DNA of 64,000 bases from Prorocentrum cordatum (lineage: Eukaryota; Sar; Dinophyceae; Prorocentrales; Prorocentraceae). The stretch covers positions 20,001-84,000 of the forward strand of contig CAUYUJ010014341.1 of NCBI GenBank assembly GCA_963575745.1, in the 5' to 3' direction. The notes under the pieces are model-generated. The model made no database searches. It was not told the DNA's origin and saw only the letters and a list, made by a program, of their open reading frames with translations. Numbering within the stretch: the first letter of the stretch is position 1; every line of letters begins with the position of its first letter. Position numbers and translations under genes: made by a program. Of this stretch, positions 53,661-63,589 are shown piece after piece.

Positions 53661-54512
53661 CCGAGGGCTGTGCTGTGCTACGCCGTGCTGAACTGCGATG
53701 TGCCATGCCGCGAGTGTGCTCTATATAGCGTTGTGGATCGAGTCCTCCCTGGCATTCGGGTCCTCACCGAACTGATCTGGAGCGTAAGCTCGAGCTGCCT
53801 CAGCAGATGGTAGCTGCCCCAGAACTAATCGACAGAGGGAACATGCCAGGAGGACGCGCCGCGGAACGTCCCAAGGGACGCGCCAGGCGACGTGCCAGGG
53901 GACGTGCCATGGGGACGCACCGCGGGACGTGCCAAGGGGACGCGCTACGGAACGTGCCAATGGACGTGCCGAGGGACGTGCCAGGGGACGCGCCGCGCGA
54001 CGTGCCAGGTGGACTCGCCACGGAACGCGCCAAGGAACGTGCCAAGGTGCATAGTTGAGTGTATCGATCTTGATGTACCGTGCCGACGGCTGTGCTGTGC
54101 TACGCCGTGCTGAACTGCGATGTGCCATGCCGCGAGTGTGCTCTATATAGCGTTGTGGATCGAGTCCTCCCTGGCATTCGAGTCCTCACCGAACTGATCT
54201 GGATCGTAAGCTCGAGCTGCCTGAGCAGATGGTAGCTGCCCCAGAACCAATCGACAGAGGGAACATGCCAGGAGGACGCGCCGCGGAACGTCCCAAGGGA
54301 CGCGCCAGGCGACGTGCCAGGGGACGTGCCATGGGCACGCACCGCGGGACGTGCCAAGGGGACGCGCTACGGAACGTGCCAATGGACGTGCACCGCGCGA
54401 CGTGCCAGGGGGACTCGCCACGGGACGCTCCGCGGAACGTGCCAGGCAACATGCCAGGCTGCAATGCTAAGGGTATCGATGTTGATGTACCGTACCGAGG
54501 GCTGTGCTGTGC
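53661..54512 (+). repeat. Tandem repeat, units of 422 and 412 bp plus a partial third
   Basis: CCGAGGGCTGTGCTGTGC at 53661 recurs as CCGACGGCTG... at 54083 and again at 54495. The two full units are highly similar: both hold GCTCTATATAGCGTTGTGGA, a block with CTCACCGAACTGATCTGGA, and an inner minisatellite of GGGACGTGCCAGG units. The inner minisatellite makes Arg/Gly ORFs that are not genes. Confidence 0.9.
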
Positions 54513-54529
54513 CTGGGCGACCTGGACAT

Positions 54530-54945
54530 GTGAAAACACGCGTTTCGCTCAAGACGTTGTCAGCACATCCTCATGCTAGACATCAGCCTGGGCAACCTGG
54601 ACACGTGCAAACAAGCGTCTCGCTCGAGACATCCTCAACAAATGCTCATGCTAGACATCCGCCTGGGCGACCTGGACACGTGAAAATAAGCCTCTGGTTC
54701 GAGACATCCTCAACAAATCCTCATGCTAGACATCTGTCTGGGCCACCTGGAGGCGTGAAACCAAGCGTCTCGCTCGAGACATCCTCAAGACCTGGGCACG
54801 TGAAAACAAGCAATCCACTTGAGAGATCCTCAGAATTCAGGTCCCCAGGAGAGGACAATCTACAACACAAAACAAGCGTTTCGCTCGAGACATCCTCAAT
54901 AAATTCTGAAAAACAAGCGTTTCGCTAGGGACATCCTCAAATTTT
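54530..54945 (+). repeat. Tandem repeat with 75-bp period (CTCGAGACATCCTCAA block)
   Basis: Core blocks TCGCTCGAGACATCCTCAA and CTAGACATC...CTGGGC-ACCTGGACACGTGAAAA recur at about 54550, 54625, 54700, 54775 and, truncated, to 54940. The block AAACAAGCGTTTCGCT is common to most units. Confidence 0.85.
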
Positions 54946-55197
54946 AATTCGCCGGCCCTCTTCCCACTCGTTATTTATCGCAAAAGAAATTCGCCGGCCC
55001 TCTTCCCGTCAAACCCGGGGGGAAACCATCTAAAAGAGAACCCTGGGCTCAAGCCCTTTCCGGGAAAAAAAAAAACGCGTAGGCATGCACGGCCTCTCCC
55101 GACACGGCACGCACCATCATCATTACCATTGGGGTTTTACCCATGGGGTTTAAGTGAAACATAGGGGCCTTAAGTGAAACAAAATGAAACAAGGGGG

Positions 55198-55275
55198 ACG
55201 TGGTTCCACCACGTTTATATGTGGATTGCAGGGGGAACGTGGTTCCACCACGTTTTTATGTGGATCGCAGGGGGT
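55198..55275. repeat. Duplicated 39-bp unit carrying a small hairpin
   Basis: ACGTGGTTCCACCACGTTT occurs at 55198 and 55237. ACGTGG and CCACGT form a perfect 6-bp stem around TTCCA. The sequence before it (54946-55197) is unique with two TTCGCCGGCCCTCTTCCC copies. Confidence 0.8.
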
Positions 55276-55289
55276 ACGATCGCGTCGTG

Positions 55290-55391
55290 GTCGTGGTCGT
55301 CGTCGTCGTCCTTGACGTCGTCGTCTCCCCCTGTGGCCGAACCAGCCGACCTCATCGTCGTGGTCGTCGTAGTGCTCATCGTTGTCATCTA

Positions 55392-55443
<52 letters not shown>

Positions 55444-55800
55444 TCCCCCCCCCCTCCTCCCCCCCTCCTCCCCTCGCCGGCAGGGCCCCCCCCTCCTCCC
55501 CTCGCCGACGACGTCGACCGCCGCGTCGACCACCTGCCGGAGGCGGGGGCGGCGCCCGCGCGAGGGTGAGGAGGATAAGTGGGAGGAGGAGGGGGGAAGG
55601 GAGGCTCTTGGTTGGAGGATGAGTAGGAGGAGGAGGTGAGGGGAGGGGGAGGAGGCGAAGACAGGAGGGACGAGGGGAGGAGGGTGAGGGAGGGGGGGGA
55701 GGGTTAGGGAGGGTGAGGGAGGGTGAGGGGAAGGGGGGAGGCTGAGGAGGGGGAGGGTGAGGGGAGGGGGGGAGGGTGAGGGAGGGTGACCAGGGGCGAA
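55290..55800. repeat. (GTC)n array 55290-55442 and G-rich (GAGGGT)n array 55600-55795
   Basis: A GTC trinucleotide array is followed by CCT-rich and then GGAGGGTGAGGGA-type purine units. ORFs in all frames are repeat translations. Confidence 0.9.
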
Positions 55801-55879
55801 GAGGTTATCCCACCAGCCCTCTGGGCGTAGGTGGTTTAACAGTACGTGGTGTTGGATGGACTGTTGGGGAGACGGAGGG

Positions 55880-56500
55880 GTTAGAGCGTCCAAGATGGCC
55901 CAAGATGGCTCCAAGAGGCCCTCCGAGAGCCCAAGATGGCGCACGATAGCTCAAGATGGCTCAAGATAATCTCCGACATACCTCCAAGAGGCCCCGAGAC
56001 GGCCCCAAGACGAATTCAAGTGCCCACCGAGCCCTCCAAGGACCCCTCTGAGAGGCCCAAATGGCTCCAAAACTTAAGGAAAATCAATGTTTTTGGCCTT
56101 CTCGCCTTTTCGCTTCCGATGGGCCTCGGAGGCCTCAAGATCGCCCCAAGATGGCCCAAGAGAGCCCCAAGAGGGGCCCAAGAGGCACCAAGAGGGCCCC
56201 AAGAACGCCCAAGCGCCCCAAGAGAGCCCCGCCCCAAGAAGAGGGCCCCAAGACGGCCTTTGAGCCTCCGATGGGGGGGGGGGGCTGAGCCATGGGGCCC
56301 AAAGCGGTCCCAAGAGACCTCTCAGACTCCCCCAAAGAGCCCCAAGAGGGCCCCAATATGGCCCCGAAAGAGCCCCAAGAGGGCCCCAAGAGGGCCCCAA
56401 GAGGACCCCAACAGGACCCCAAGAGGACCCCAAGAGAGCCCCAAGATGGCCACAAGAGACCTCCGAGAGCCTCTCGCAACAACACCTCAACTCGCCTGGC
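55880..56500 (+). repeat. Dispersed minisatellite-rich repeat, copy 4
   Basis: CAAGATGGC, CCCCAAGAGGGCCCCAAGAG and related units dominate. AATCAATGTTTTTGGCCTTC (from 56080) splits two minisatellite blocks, as in the reverse-oriented copy at 43.6-44.6 kb. From 56500 to 56742 there is unique sequence, the 3' flank of the DNMT-like gene. Confidence 0.65.
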
Positions 56501-56742
56501 GATTGTTTCTGGATGGGCTGGTGGGGATACGCGAAGCGTTAAGGATTTTGGCGAGCAGGCACGGTCGCACTCTGGGAGTGGCTATCCCCTCCTTCCGAGC
56601 CTCGCTCGGGCGGCAGCTAGCTACTAGGCACTCGTTTCATCCTGCCTCCTCATCCTTCTCCTCATCCTCCCTCCCCCTCCCCCTGCCCCCCTCAGCCGGC
56701 TCGGAACCCCACCAGAGCGCGGCAAGACCGGGACCTCAGACC

Positions 56743-58119
56743 TCAGTCGAAGTAGGGAAACACAGGAGGATAAGCCTTCGCCTTCGCCCAGCCCGAAGAA
56801 GGGCACCAAGGGTCGGGCTCCACGATAGCCGGAGGGAGCTTCACCTGTAGCAAAATCTTGCGCAAGACGCGGCCGACTATCGGGACAGGCGGCGCCTCAG
56901 CGACGAGCTTCTTGTACTGGTTCTCGCTGATGATGCCGTCGTACTTGAAGTGGTCGTTCGGAATGGCCTGCAGCGACTCCATCTCAGTAGTCGCCATGAA
57001 CCGCTGCCTCCCCCAGATGAAGTAGCCGTTCGGGCGGCTGGGCGTCAGGCCGATCGAGCATCCTCGCAAAGTGTCGGGGTCCCTCGTCGGACCGACGCTC
57101 AAGTCCGAGATGATGATCTGATTGCCGGGGGGGTTCGGCATCTTCACGTCTATGGCGGGCTCGAGCCAGTCCTTGACCTTCTTGTAATTGCGGAGCTGGG
57201 CCGGACTCAGGCCTGGCGGCTCGTCGAAGTCGGGCCTGGAGAGTGGCGCGACGTATGGGTCCAGCACGTCCGCGAGGCTCTTCTCCTCCATCTGAGAGAG
57301 GGTCAACGGGTTGGAAACGGCCCTGGGATCCACTGCCGTCTTGAGGATGCCAACGAAGAACAACCTTTGCGACGCCTGAGGCAGGCCACCATCGCAACGC
57401 GCGTCCATCGGGTCGCTCCAGACGTAGTAGCTCGGGTCGCCGCTCTCGGTCGTGAGCTTCTTCTGCAGGTAGCCGTGCACCGCCGCCATCTCTGGCTTCA
57501 TGCTCGCGCTGTAGAGGTGGGCCCTGGACTCGAGCAGGAATGCCTTGGGCCTCTTCTCCTTGATGTAGTTGAGAACGTGCATCGTGACGATATCCTTGTC
57601 GCGGGGGTTATCCACGCCGTCGGACAGCTCCTGTGCCGTGTACTGGCCATTGTTCGGAAGCGAGGCGCAGTAAATGTCCACGTAGGGCGTTTGCTTGTTG
57701 GGGCGCTTGGTGATGTCGCTGCACACGATGCACAAGCCCGGGCTGTGCTTCTTGATGAACTTGCGTGCCCACAGCCGGTTGTCGGACGCGAACGCGTGCA
57801 CGACATCCTTCCCGCCTTTGACCAGAACAGCGTCCAAAGCGACCTTGAACGTGTCCAGCCCCGAGCAGTCGGTGCCCGAGACCACCTTGTCGCTGCTGAT
57901 ACCACCAGTGCCGAGTTCCAGCTGGGACGCCATCTCCACGTCCAGCACCTCCAGCGACTGCCGCGTATCATCCAGCTCCGCCGGGGCCACCTCTGGTGGG
58001 TCCTCCTCCTGCACAGGAAGCTCAGGGGCCGGGCGCTTGCGCGGGCGGGGCGGCAAGCCCAACGGGCGCAGAGGCAACGGGCGCAGAGGCAACGGGGCAG
58101 ACTGCTGATTGAAGGCCAT
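56743..58119 (-). CDS. Cytosine-5 DNA methyltransferase-like protein lacking the catalytic Cys
   Basis: From ATG 58117-58119 to TGA 56743-56745, 458 residues in one intact frame. After a Pro/Arg-rich start (MAFNQQSAPLPLRPLPLRP) the C5-methyltransferase motifs follow in order: VVSGTDCSGLDTFKVALDAV (motif I), AFASDNRLWARKFIKKHS and VCSDITKR (II/III), VDIYCASLPNNGQYTAQELS (IV), KRPKAFLLESRAHLYSA (VI), GGLPQASQRLFFVGI (VIII), then a target-recognition-like region, GYFIWGRQRFMATTEMESLQ (IX) and EAPPVPIVGRVLRKIL (X). Motif IV should have Pro-Cys-Gln; here it is Pro-Asn-Asn. Motif VI E-N-V is E-S-R and motif X lacks G-N. So SAM binding may persist but methyl transfer is not expected. It lies 452 bp downstream of the hAT-like gene on the same strand. 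Confidence 0.8.
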   Translation of the reverse strand: MAFNQQSAPLPLRPLPLRPLGLPPRPRKRPAPELPVQEEDPPEVAPAELDDTRQSLEVLDVEMASQLELGTGGISSDKVVSGTDCSGLDTFKVALDAVLVKGGKDVVHAFASDNRLWARKFIKKHSPGLCIVCSDITKRPNKQTPYVDIYCASLPNNGQYTAQELSDGVDNPRDKDIVTMHVLNYIKEKRPKAFLLESRAHLYSASMKPEMAAVHGYLQKKLTTESGDPSYYVWSDPMDARCDGGLPQASQRLFFVGILKTAVDPRAVSNPLTLSQMEEKSLADVLDPYVAPLSRPDFDEPPGLSPAQLRNYKKVKDWLEPAIDVKMPNPPGNQIIISDLSVGPTRDPDTLRGCSIGLTPSRPNGYFIWGRQRFMATTEMESLQAIPNDHFKYDGIISENQYKKLVAEAPPVPIVGRVLRKILLQVKLPPAIVEPDPWCPSSGWAKAKAYPPVFPYFD

Positions 58120-58570
58120 GGCGACCCGCGTCGGTCGGCAAAAGTTCGCACGGCGGCACGTGCGCCTGCCCAATCAATTTGGGCCAAAACCATTGCGGAC
58201 TGGTGCGTTTCGCTCGCTTCTTGCGAAACGTTGTATCGGCTTCGCAATTGCCCTGCTCGTCTGTTTGTGTTTCGCGCCGTAGGCCTGCCCCACCCCCTCC
58301 CCCTCCTCTTCCTCCTCCCGCTGCTTCCCCTCCCCCTCTCGTTTCGTTGGGGCGTCGGCTGCGACTGCGAACGATGATGGCGATCGCGGTGGCGGCAGCG
58401 GCGGCGATGACGATGACCGAGGTGATCGAGCTTGTGATGATGATGATGATGATGATGATGACAGTGGCGATGACGATGATGATGATTTGTGTTTTACTTC
58501 CAACCGCCCAGGCCGCAACAGCCTCGCCAAATCTCGAATGTGTTTTGCAGCCTTGCAACACTCCGAATCA
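58120..58570. other. Spacer between hAT-like and DNMT-like genes, with (GAT)n run
   Basis: Holds CCTCCT-rich sequence (58290-58335) and a GATGAT run (58435-58462). There is no spliced-leader relict and no further gene. Same-strand neighbours with short spacers are usual in dinoflagellates. Confidence 0.5.
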
Positions 58571-61500
58571 TCATCGATGGCACGCACCGACCGCGCATCG
58601 AACGGGGTCCAGCACCACATACTTTAAAAGCGCCTCAGGGCCTGTAAGGCGCGTTCTCACGCACGAGATGGCTGGATCGGCCTTTTCCCCGGCAGTCACA
58701 AAAGCAACGGAGTTCGCGAATTTCTTCTGCGCGTTGAGACGGGTCGCCTTCTCTGCGAACACAAGCTTACAATCAGGCTCATACAAAGTCCATTTAGACT
58801 CGCTCCGCTCGCTCATTCCCCGAATTATCTCGTGCAAAGATGGGTGCGCAGCTATGAACGCTGCCGAACACCAAGCAAACCGATGCACTGTGACTTGCGG
58901 CTTGTAAGCCACGGCGACGCCCGCAGCACCGCGCGTTTCAAGATATACAAACGTGCACACCACGCCGCCGATCAGGGCTGCCGCGAACTGGACGCGCTGC
59001 CCAGGAGACTCCACATCCTTAACAACGAACACGTCCGCCTCTGGACGAGTCGCAACTACGCCGGCCCCGTTCCTATTTAGTACGTCAGCAACACGGCTCG
59101 CCTCCGGGAGGGCCACGGACTTATCGAAGAAAACATTCTTGCCGCGCAGTCGTGCGACGTGCGGCGCCTCGGCTGCGGACTGTCTCTTGGCCTTCGCCAC
59201 GTATGCATTGACCCTCTTTCTCTCCGTCGCTACTTGGTCGAGGACGCCCTTGAGCTCCTCCTGATGGTGACGCACCCCCGAAATCAGAAGATAGTTTGGG
59301 TCCTCCTCCTCCGCCGCGCCCTCCCCCCCCGTCCTCCTCCTCCCCCCCCGCCCCCCCCCGTCCTCCCCCCCCGTTTTTTGCTGTGTTGCATCATCAGCAT
59401 TGCATTGTTTTCCTGCGTTGCATGTCGCCGCTTTGACTTGGCTGACCACGTGCCTGTTCGAGTGTTCTCCTCCTCCCCCCCTCAGCCCCCTCCCCCTGTG
59501 CACAGCTTTTCCCCTGCTGACTTCCCGCGCCCCGCAGGGGCCCTCCGACGTGGCGCCAGGGATGATAGGAGGGCGAGGAGTGTGGGGCCAGGGACGGGAG
59601 GGGGGCGGGGCCAGGGATAGGAGGGTGAGGAGGAAATTTTCATTGTTCCATCCTGGGTCCTCGCTGGCGCAGGCCAGCTGGTCCTCCGGGATCTCTCCAT
59701 TCAGCACGGAATCGTGAAAACGCTTCTGCCTCTTATTCTGCTGGAACTTCACCTCCTTCTCGTGGTCGGCGGTCCATCCGTCAACCCCGACGGCCCGCGT
59801 GCCCGGGGCGCTCATCAAGTCGACTGGCCGTTTCTGGGAAACAACGCCCTGAACATCGGCGCGCCTGCCCCGAATCCAGGACGTCTCAGTGTTGACGTCG
59901 CGCGCCCTTGCGGGGGCTTCCTTGTGAATGTCCATGCGGACGCGCACTCTTGGCCTGCGAACCGGTCCGTAAATCTTTGCCCAGATCTTAGGCGCCAGCG
60001 CCACCGCTCGATCGATGTGGCCCTTGCTCCACGGCTGCTTGATCACGAGCTCGTCCTGTATGTAGCCCCCCCACTTGTCTGGCCGATTCGCGCCAGCGAG
60101 GTTGAGGATCTGCGAGAAGTTCTGCTCAAGGCCGCTAGTGCTCGGGCCGTAGGCGCCGAAGGTCATCAGTACTGGCCTCAACGCCCCCACCGGGTGGAGC
60201 TTCGCGTTTCGGGCGTCTTTCTGACACTCGGCAACCGCCATCGCCCACGCGGCAATAGTACCAGTACAAGACGGGTCTATCAGCATCTGCTGCGCTATCG
60301 GCCTCACGTCGTTGAGCTGGCTGAACAGTGCGGTCGGGTTCACGCAGACGAATTCGGCCATGCTGTCGCAACTTGCTCGCAATTGGGACATAGTCTGATT
60401 CCCTAGGTCATGCTGCGAACCCTGTGCGGGCGCGCCGAGGGACTGCGATAGCTCGCCGAGATTGAATGCCCTCATCGCGTAGATGATCTCGAACTCTGGA
60501 ATTTCTGCACGTATGGTCTCGCGGGCCAAGTGGACCCAATTAGCCATCCGTTGCACGCACCTCCTCTTGACGTCGACGGGGACGCCGGCCGCGCATCCCA
60601 GCGTCTTCTGACCATCCATTGCGAGGAGGAGCACGGGCTCCTGAAGTTGCTGCACCATGTACTGCGTGTAGCCGAGCTTCCAACAATGTTCATCAACGAA
60701 TAGAGCATGGATCCTGCTGAGGAAGGCGCGCAAGTTCATGGAAACAGCAGAGACGTCCATGCGCTCGGTCGGTGTCCATGACGCGGATGAGCATGTTGCA
60801 CTCGTCCCCCGCATCTGCCAGGAGAGCCAACGTGACTGCGCGCTCCACGTCCAGAAAGGACAAGTACGCCGAGGCCAGCTTGCTCTCCTGCTTGCCCACG
60901 CGAGAGGTAGCTATCTGGGTTGCCGTCGCAATCACGCTCTTGAACATCAGGACGTGTCGCCCGAAAGGCTTCTGCGTCGAATTGAAGCGATGCTTTGCGA
61001 AGCTCAGGTCGCGGATCCTGTTGGCCTGGAACGGGCAGCGATCCAACTTCTCATTGTGTTGCTGAAACCATCCCTTGAACGTCGGGGAGTTCTGTATCAG
61101 GGCCGTGATCGAACCTTTCGCGAGGATCACGATGTCCGCCGTGTCGCTCAGGTACTGGTCTGCAGCCCATGCCCTCGAGAACACCCTCCGGACGCCGTGG
61201 GGCTTGTCCTGCGCAACCTTTTTCAAGTTAGGGAGCACGTCGCGAGAAATGCACCCAGCTGCCTGGGCCCACCCGGCGTCCTCTCAGGGCGCGGAAAATG
61301 GGATGGAGCGGAGGAGGAGAGGAGGAGGGCAGAAGGGAACGGAGGTTGCGGAGGAGGGGGAGAAAGAGGGTTAGGAGAGCACGAGGAGGCGGAGCAGCAG
61401 CGGTGGAGGCGGTGATAAGGGAGGTGGAAGACGAGGGAGAGTGAACGAGGAGAAGGAGGGAGGAGAGTAAAAGAGAAGGAGAGCAGCAGCGGCAGAAGGT

Positions 61501-62515
61501 CCCTCAAGAACTTGCCAGCCACTTGCTCCGGCGCTGCAGAGTCAGCTGTATACATCTGCACGGACTCGCACACGCTCTTGAACAGCTTCTGGTCGAATCT
61601 GCCGTGCTTCTTCGAAAACGGCGGGCCCCGAAGTGGCGTGCAAAACTCCCGAAGGACGTGCAGGGAAGCGCCCCGGATGCCAGTCGCTCTGCCGTTGAAC
61701 GGCGGCTTTGTCAAATCACATACACCGACGATACCGCTCATCACGTTGATGTTCGTATCGCAGCCCCTGATGCGCATGAGCAGGACCTCCCCCGTAGTGT
61801 CTTGCAGAATAGAAGACACTGTCTTCTTCTTGAAGAAGGAGCGCAATAGAGACCGCAATGCCTCGGCTATGCACCAAACCATGCGTCTCTTCTTTCTTGC
61901 TCTTCCGAATGCGGGGAGGTCGGATGGGCCCTCTCCCCGAACTGCCTCCAGGAGGCTTCTGAAAGTCGAAACAGATGGGGCCCCAGGAACCGTAATTTGG
62001 ACAGGCGTCTTCCCAGATGCGATGGTGCCAACGACGACGCTGCTCAGCTCCTTGTGAATCTGTGAGCTCACGTGCTTCTTGATGTTGGATTGGATCAGGA
62101 CATCAGGCGAATCCAAACTGAATTGGGCGAGGCCGGGCTTGTTCATCTTGGTGCTTGTAGAGCATATCCAGCAGCCCAGCGCTGGCCTTCCCGTCGACAT
62201 CGTCGCGAACGCTGCCCACGTACCGCGGTCTGGGGCCAGAGGGTCCAAGAGGGTTTCGCGCCAGAACCAGTGCGATGTACCCAGGCGTTTAGCTGCGAAA
62301 CAGATAACGCAATCTACAGAATCACACAAGTCGACGTGCTTCTCGTACTTGTCGATGGTGTAGTCACTGAGGCGAGTGAATTGGAAGTCCCTGCACAGCG
62401 GCGCCCCCAGGGCTGGCGGTTGGCTGCTGGCGGCGGGTCGCGGGCGCGTCGCCCCGCCGCTAGGCGCGGCGGACGGCGGCGGAATGGCGTCCAAGAAAAC
62501 ATCCCAGCCGTCCAT
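58571..62515 (-). CDS. hAT-like transposase gene with BRCT-like C-terminus (introns or frameshifts)
   Basis: From ATG 62513-62515. The N-terminal part has a zinc-finger-like GCWICSTSTKMNKPGLAQF and HVSSQIHKEL, as in TTF/BED fingers of hAT proteins. KKKTVSSILQDTTG (first Asp) and VQMYTADSAAPEQVAGK (second Asp) mark the catalytic core. The frame is lost from about 61490 to 61260, a CT-rich stretch that looks like an intron. It resumes as DVLPNLKKVAQDKPHGVRRV, GSITALIQNSPTFKGWFQQH and HRFNSTQKPFGRHVLMFKSV. Near 60765 it shifts by one base. Then come LGYTQYMVQQLQEPVLLLAM and YGPSTSGLEQNFSQILNLAG ANRPDKW, the hAT C-terminal Glu/dimerisation block. About 59640-59270 is in frame but low-complexity, perhaps a second intron. 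The end (LRGKNVFFDKSVALPEASRV, DVFVVKDVESPGQRVQFAAA) is BRCT-like. Stop at 58571. No terminal inverted repeats were found. Confidence 0.65.
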
Positions 62516-63589
62516 TGCCGGCAGATGGAGTCTGGCGTCAGCCAGGAAGCGAGGGGTGGTCTAAGGAAAGGGGGGCGGTGAAGGAGGTCAGGAGGAGGAG
62601 GGGGGGGGAGAGAGGCGGTGGAGGAGGTCGAGGAAATCGCGGTGGTGGAGACGAGGAGAGGAGGAGGAGGGCGGCGGGAGGAGAGACGGCCGGCCGGCGC
62701 GCGCCGCAGGGGCTGGCGAGGCCGAGGCGGCCGAGGGCTTCCGCGAGGCCGGGGCGGGCCGGCCCCGCTCGAGCCTCCGCGTCGTCGGACGACGAGGAAG
62801 GAGGATGAGGAGGAGGAGAGGGAGAGGAGGTTCGGCGAGGTTCGGCGATGACGACGATTCACGCAGGCAAGCTGGGTGAAAAGCCAATGCAACAACAAAA
62901 AAGTTAATAGAGTCTATCCTGCACTCCATGCAGCTCATCATTACTGGTGCCCCTGACGCCAACATGTTCTACAGCGTTAAGAACATGTTGCTGCAATGCA
63001 TGACATTAGAGGAGGACGAGGGGGGGGCTAACCACGCACGCACGCACACACGCACACACACACACTCACTCACTACTCGAAGCAACATCGATACCGCTAC
63101 TCGCTGGACCTCGCCCGGGGCGCGTTCGGATCAGAATCTCGAGGCGAATCCAGCCGCGGCGACGAGTGTCATCCAGCGGTATCGACATTGCTTCATCCAC
63201 CAGGTGTCAGGAGGAGAACCGCCTTCTCCTCCTCCTCCAGCTTGGGATCCTCAAGTGGCGGTGCTGTTGTGATGTTGTTGTGATGATAATGAGGATGAGG
63301 ATCAGGATGGCGATGAGGAGCGTTCTGGTACGCCGGCGCTCTGCCTATTCGTCGCGCTGGCTAGGCTACCTCAGGATTCAAGCTGCAATCGGGCTCCTTA
63401 GGATGCCCTATCGCAGATCTAACAACGAGTGCGCTGCATAACGTCCTGCGCCGCCTAGGCTGACAGGGAAAATGCGAGCGCCGTCTATTCAACGTGTCTT
63501 CCCTGCTCCTCCTCCCTCCCTCTCCTCCCTCTCTCCCCGTCTCCTCCTCCTCCTCCATCTTCTTCCTTCCAGGCAACAGGCCAGCAACA
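62516..63589. other. Spacer between hAT-like and coiled-coil genes; repeats only
   Basis: GGA-rich patches (62590-62670, 62795-62830), a CACACA run (63030-63065) and a dispersed-repeat segment at 63103-63150 that matches 20622-20670. A GATGAGGAT patch lies at 63280-63320. No gene is supported. Confidence 0.55.

Noticed and set aside
53807-54579. Arg/Gly-rich ORFs with near-identical repeats
   Set aside because: Products of the GGGACGTGCC minisatellite inside the 420-bp tandem units.
54530-54945. CRISPR-like array
   Set aside because: The 75-bp units are similar along their whole length, without unique spacers, and the DNA is eukaryotic.
55890-55980. Spliced-leader-like GATGGCTCAAGAT pieces
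   Set aside because: They are units of the CAAGATGGC minisatellite and lack the CCATTTTGG core of the leader.
56950-58377. 475-codon plus ORF antisense to the DNMT-like gene
   Set aside because: The minus strand carries the ordered methyltransferase motifs; the plus ORF has none.
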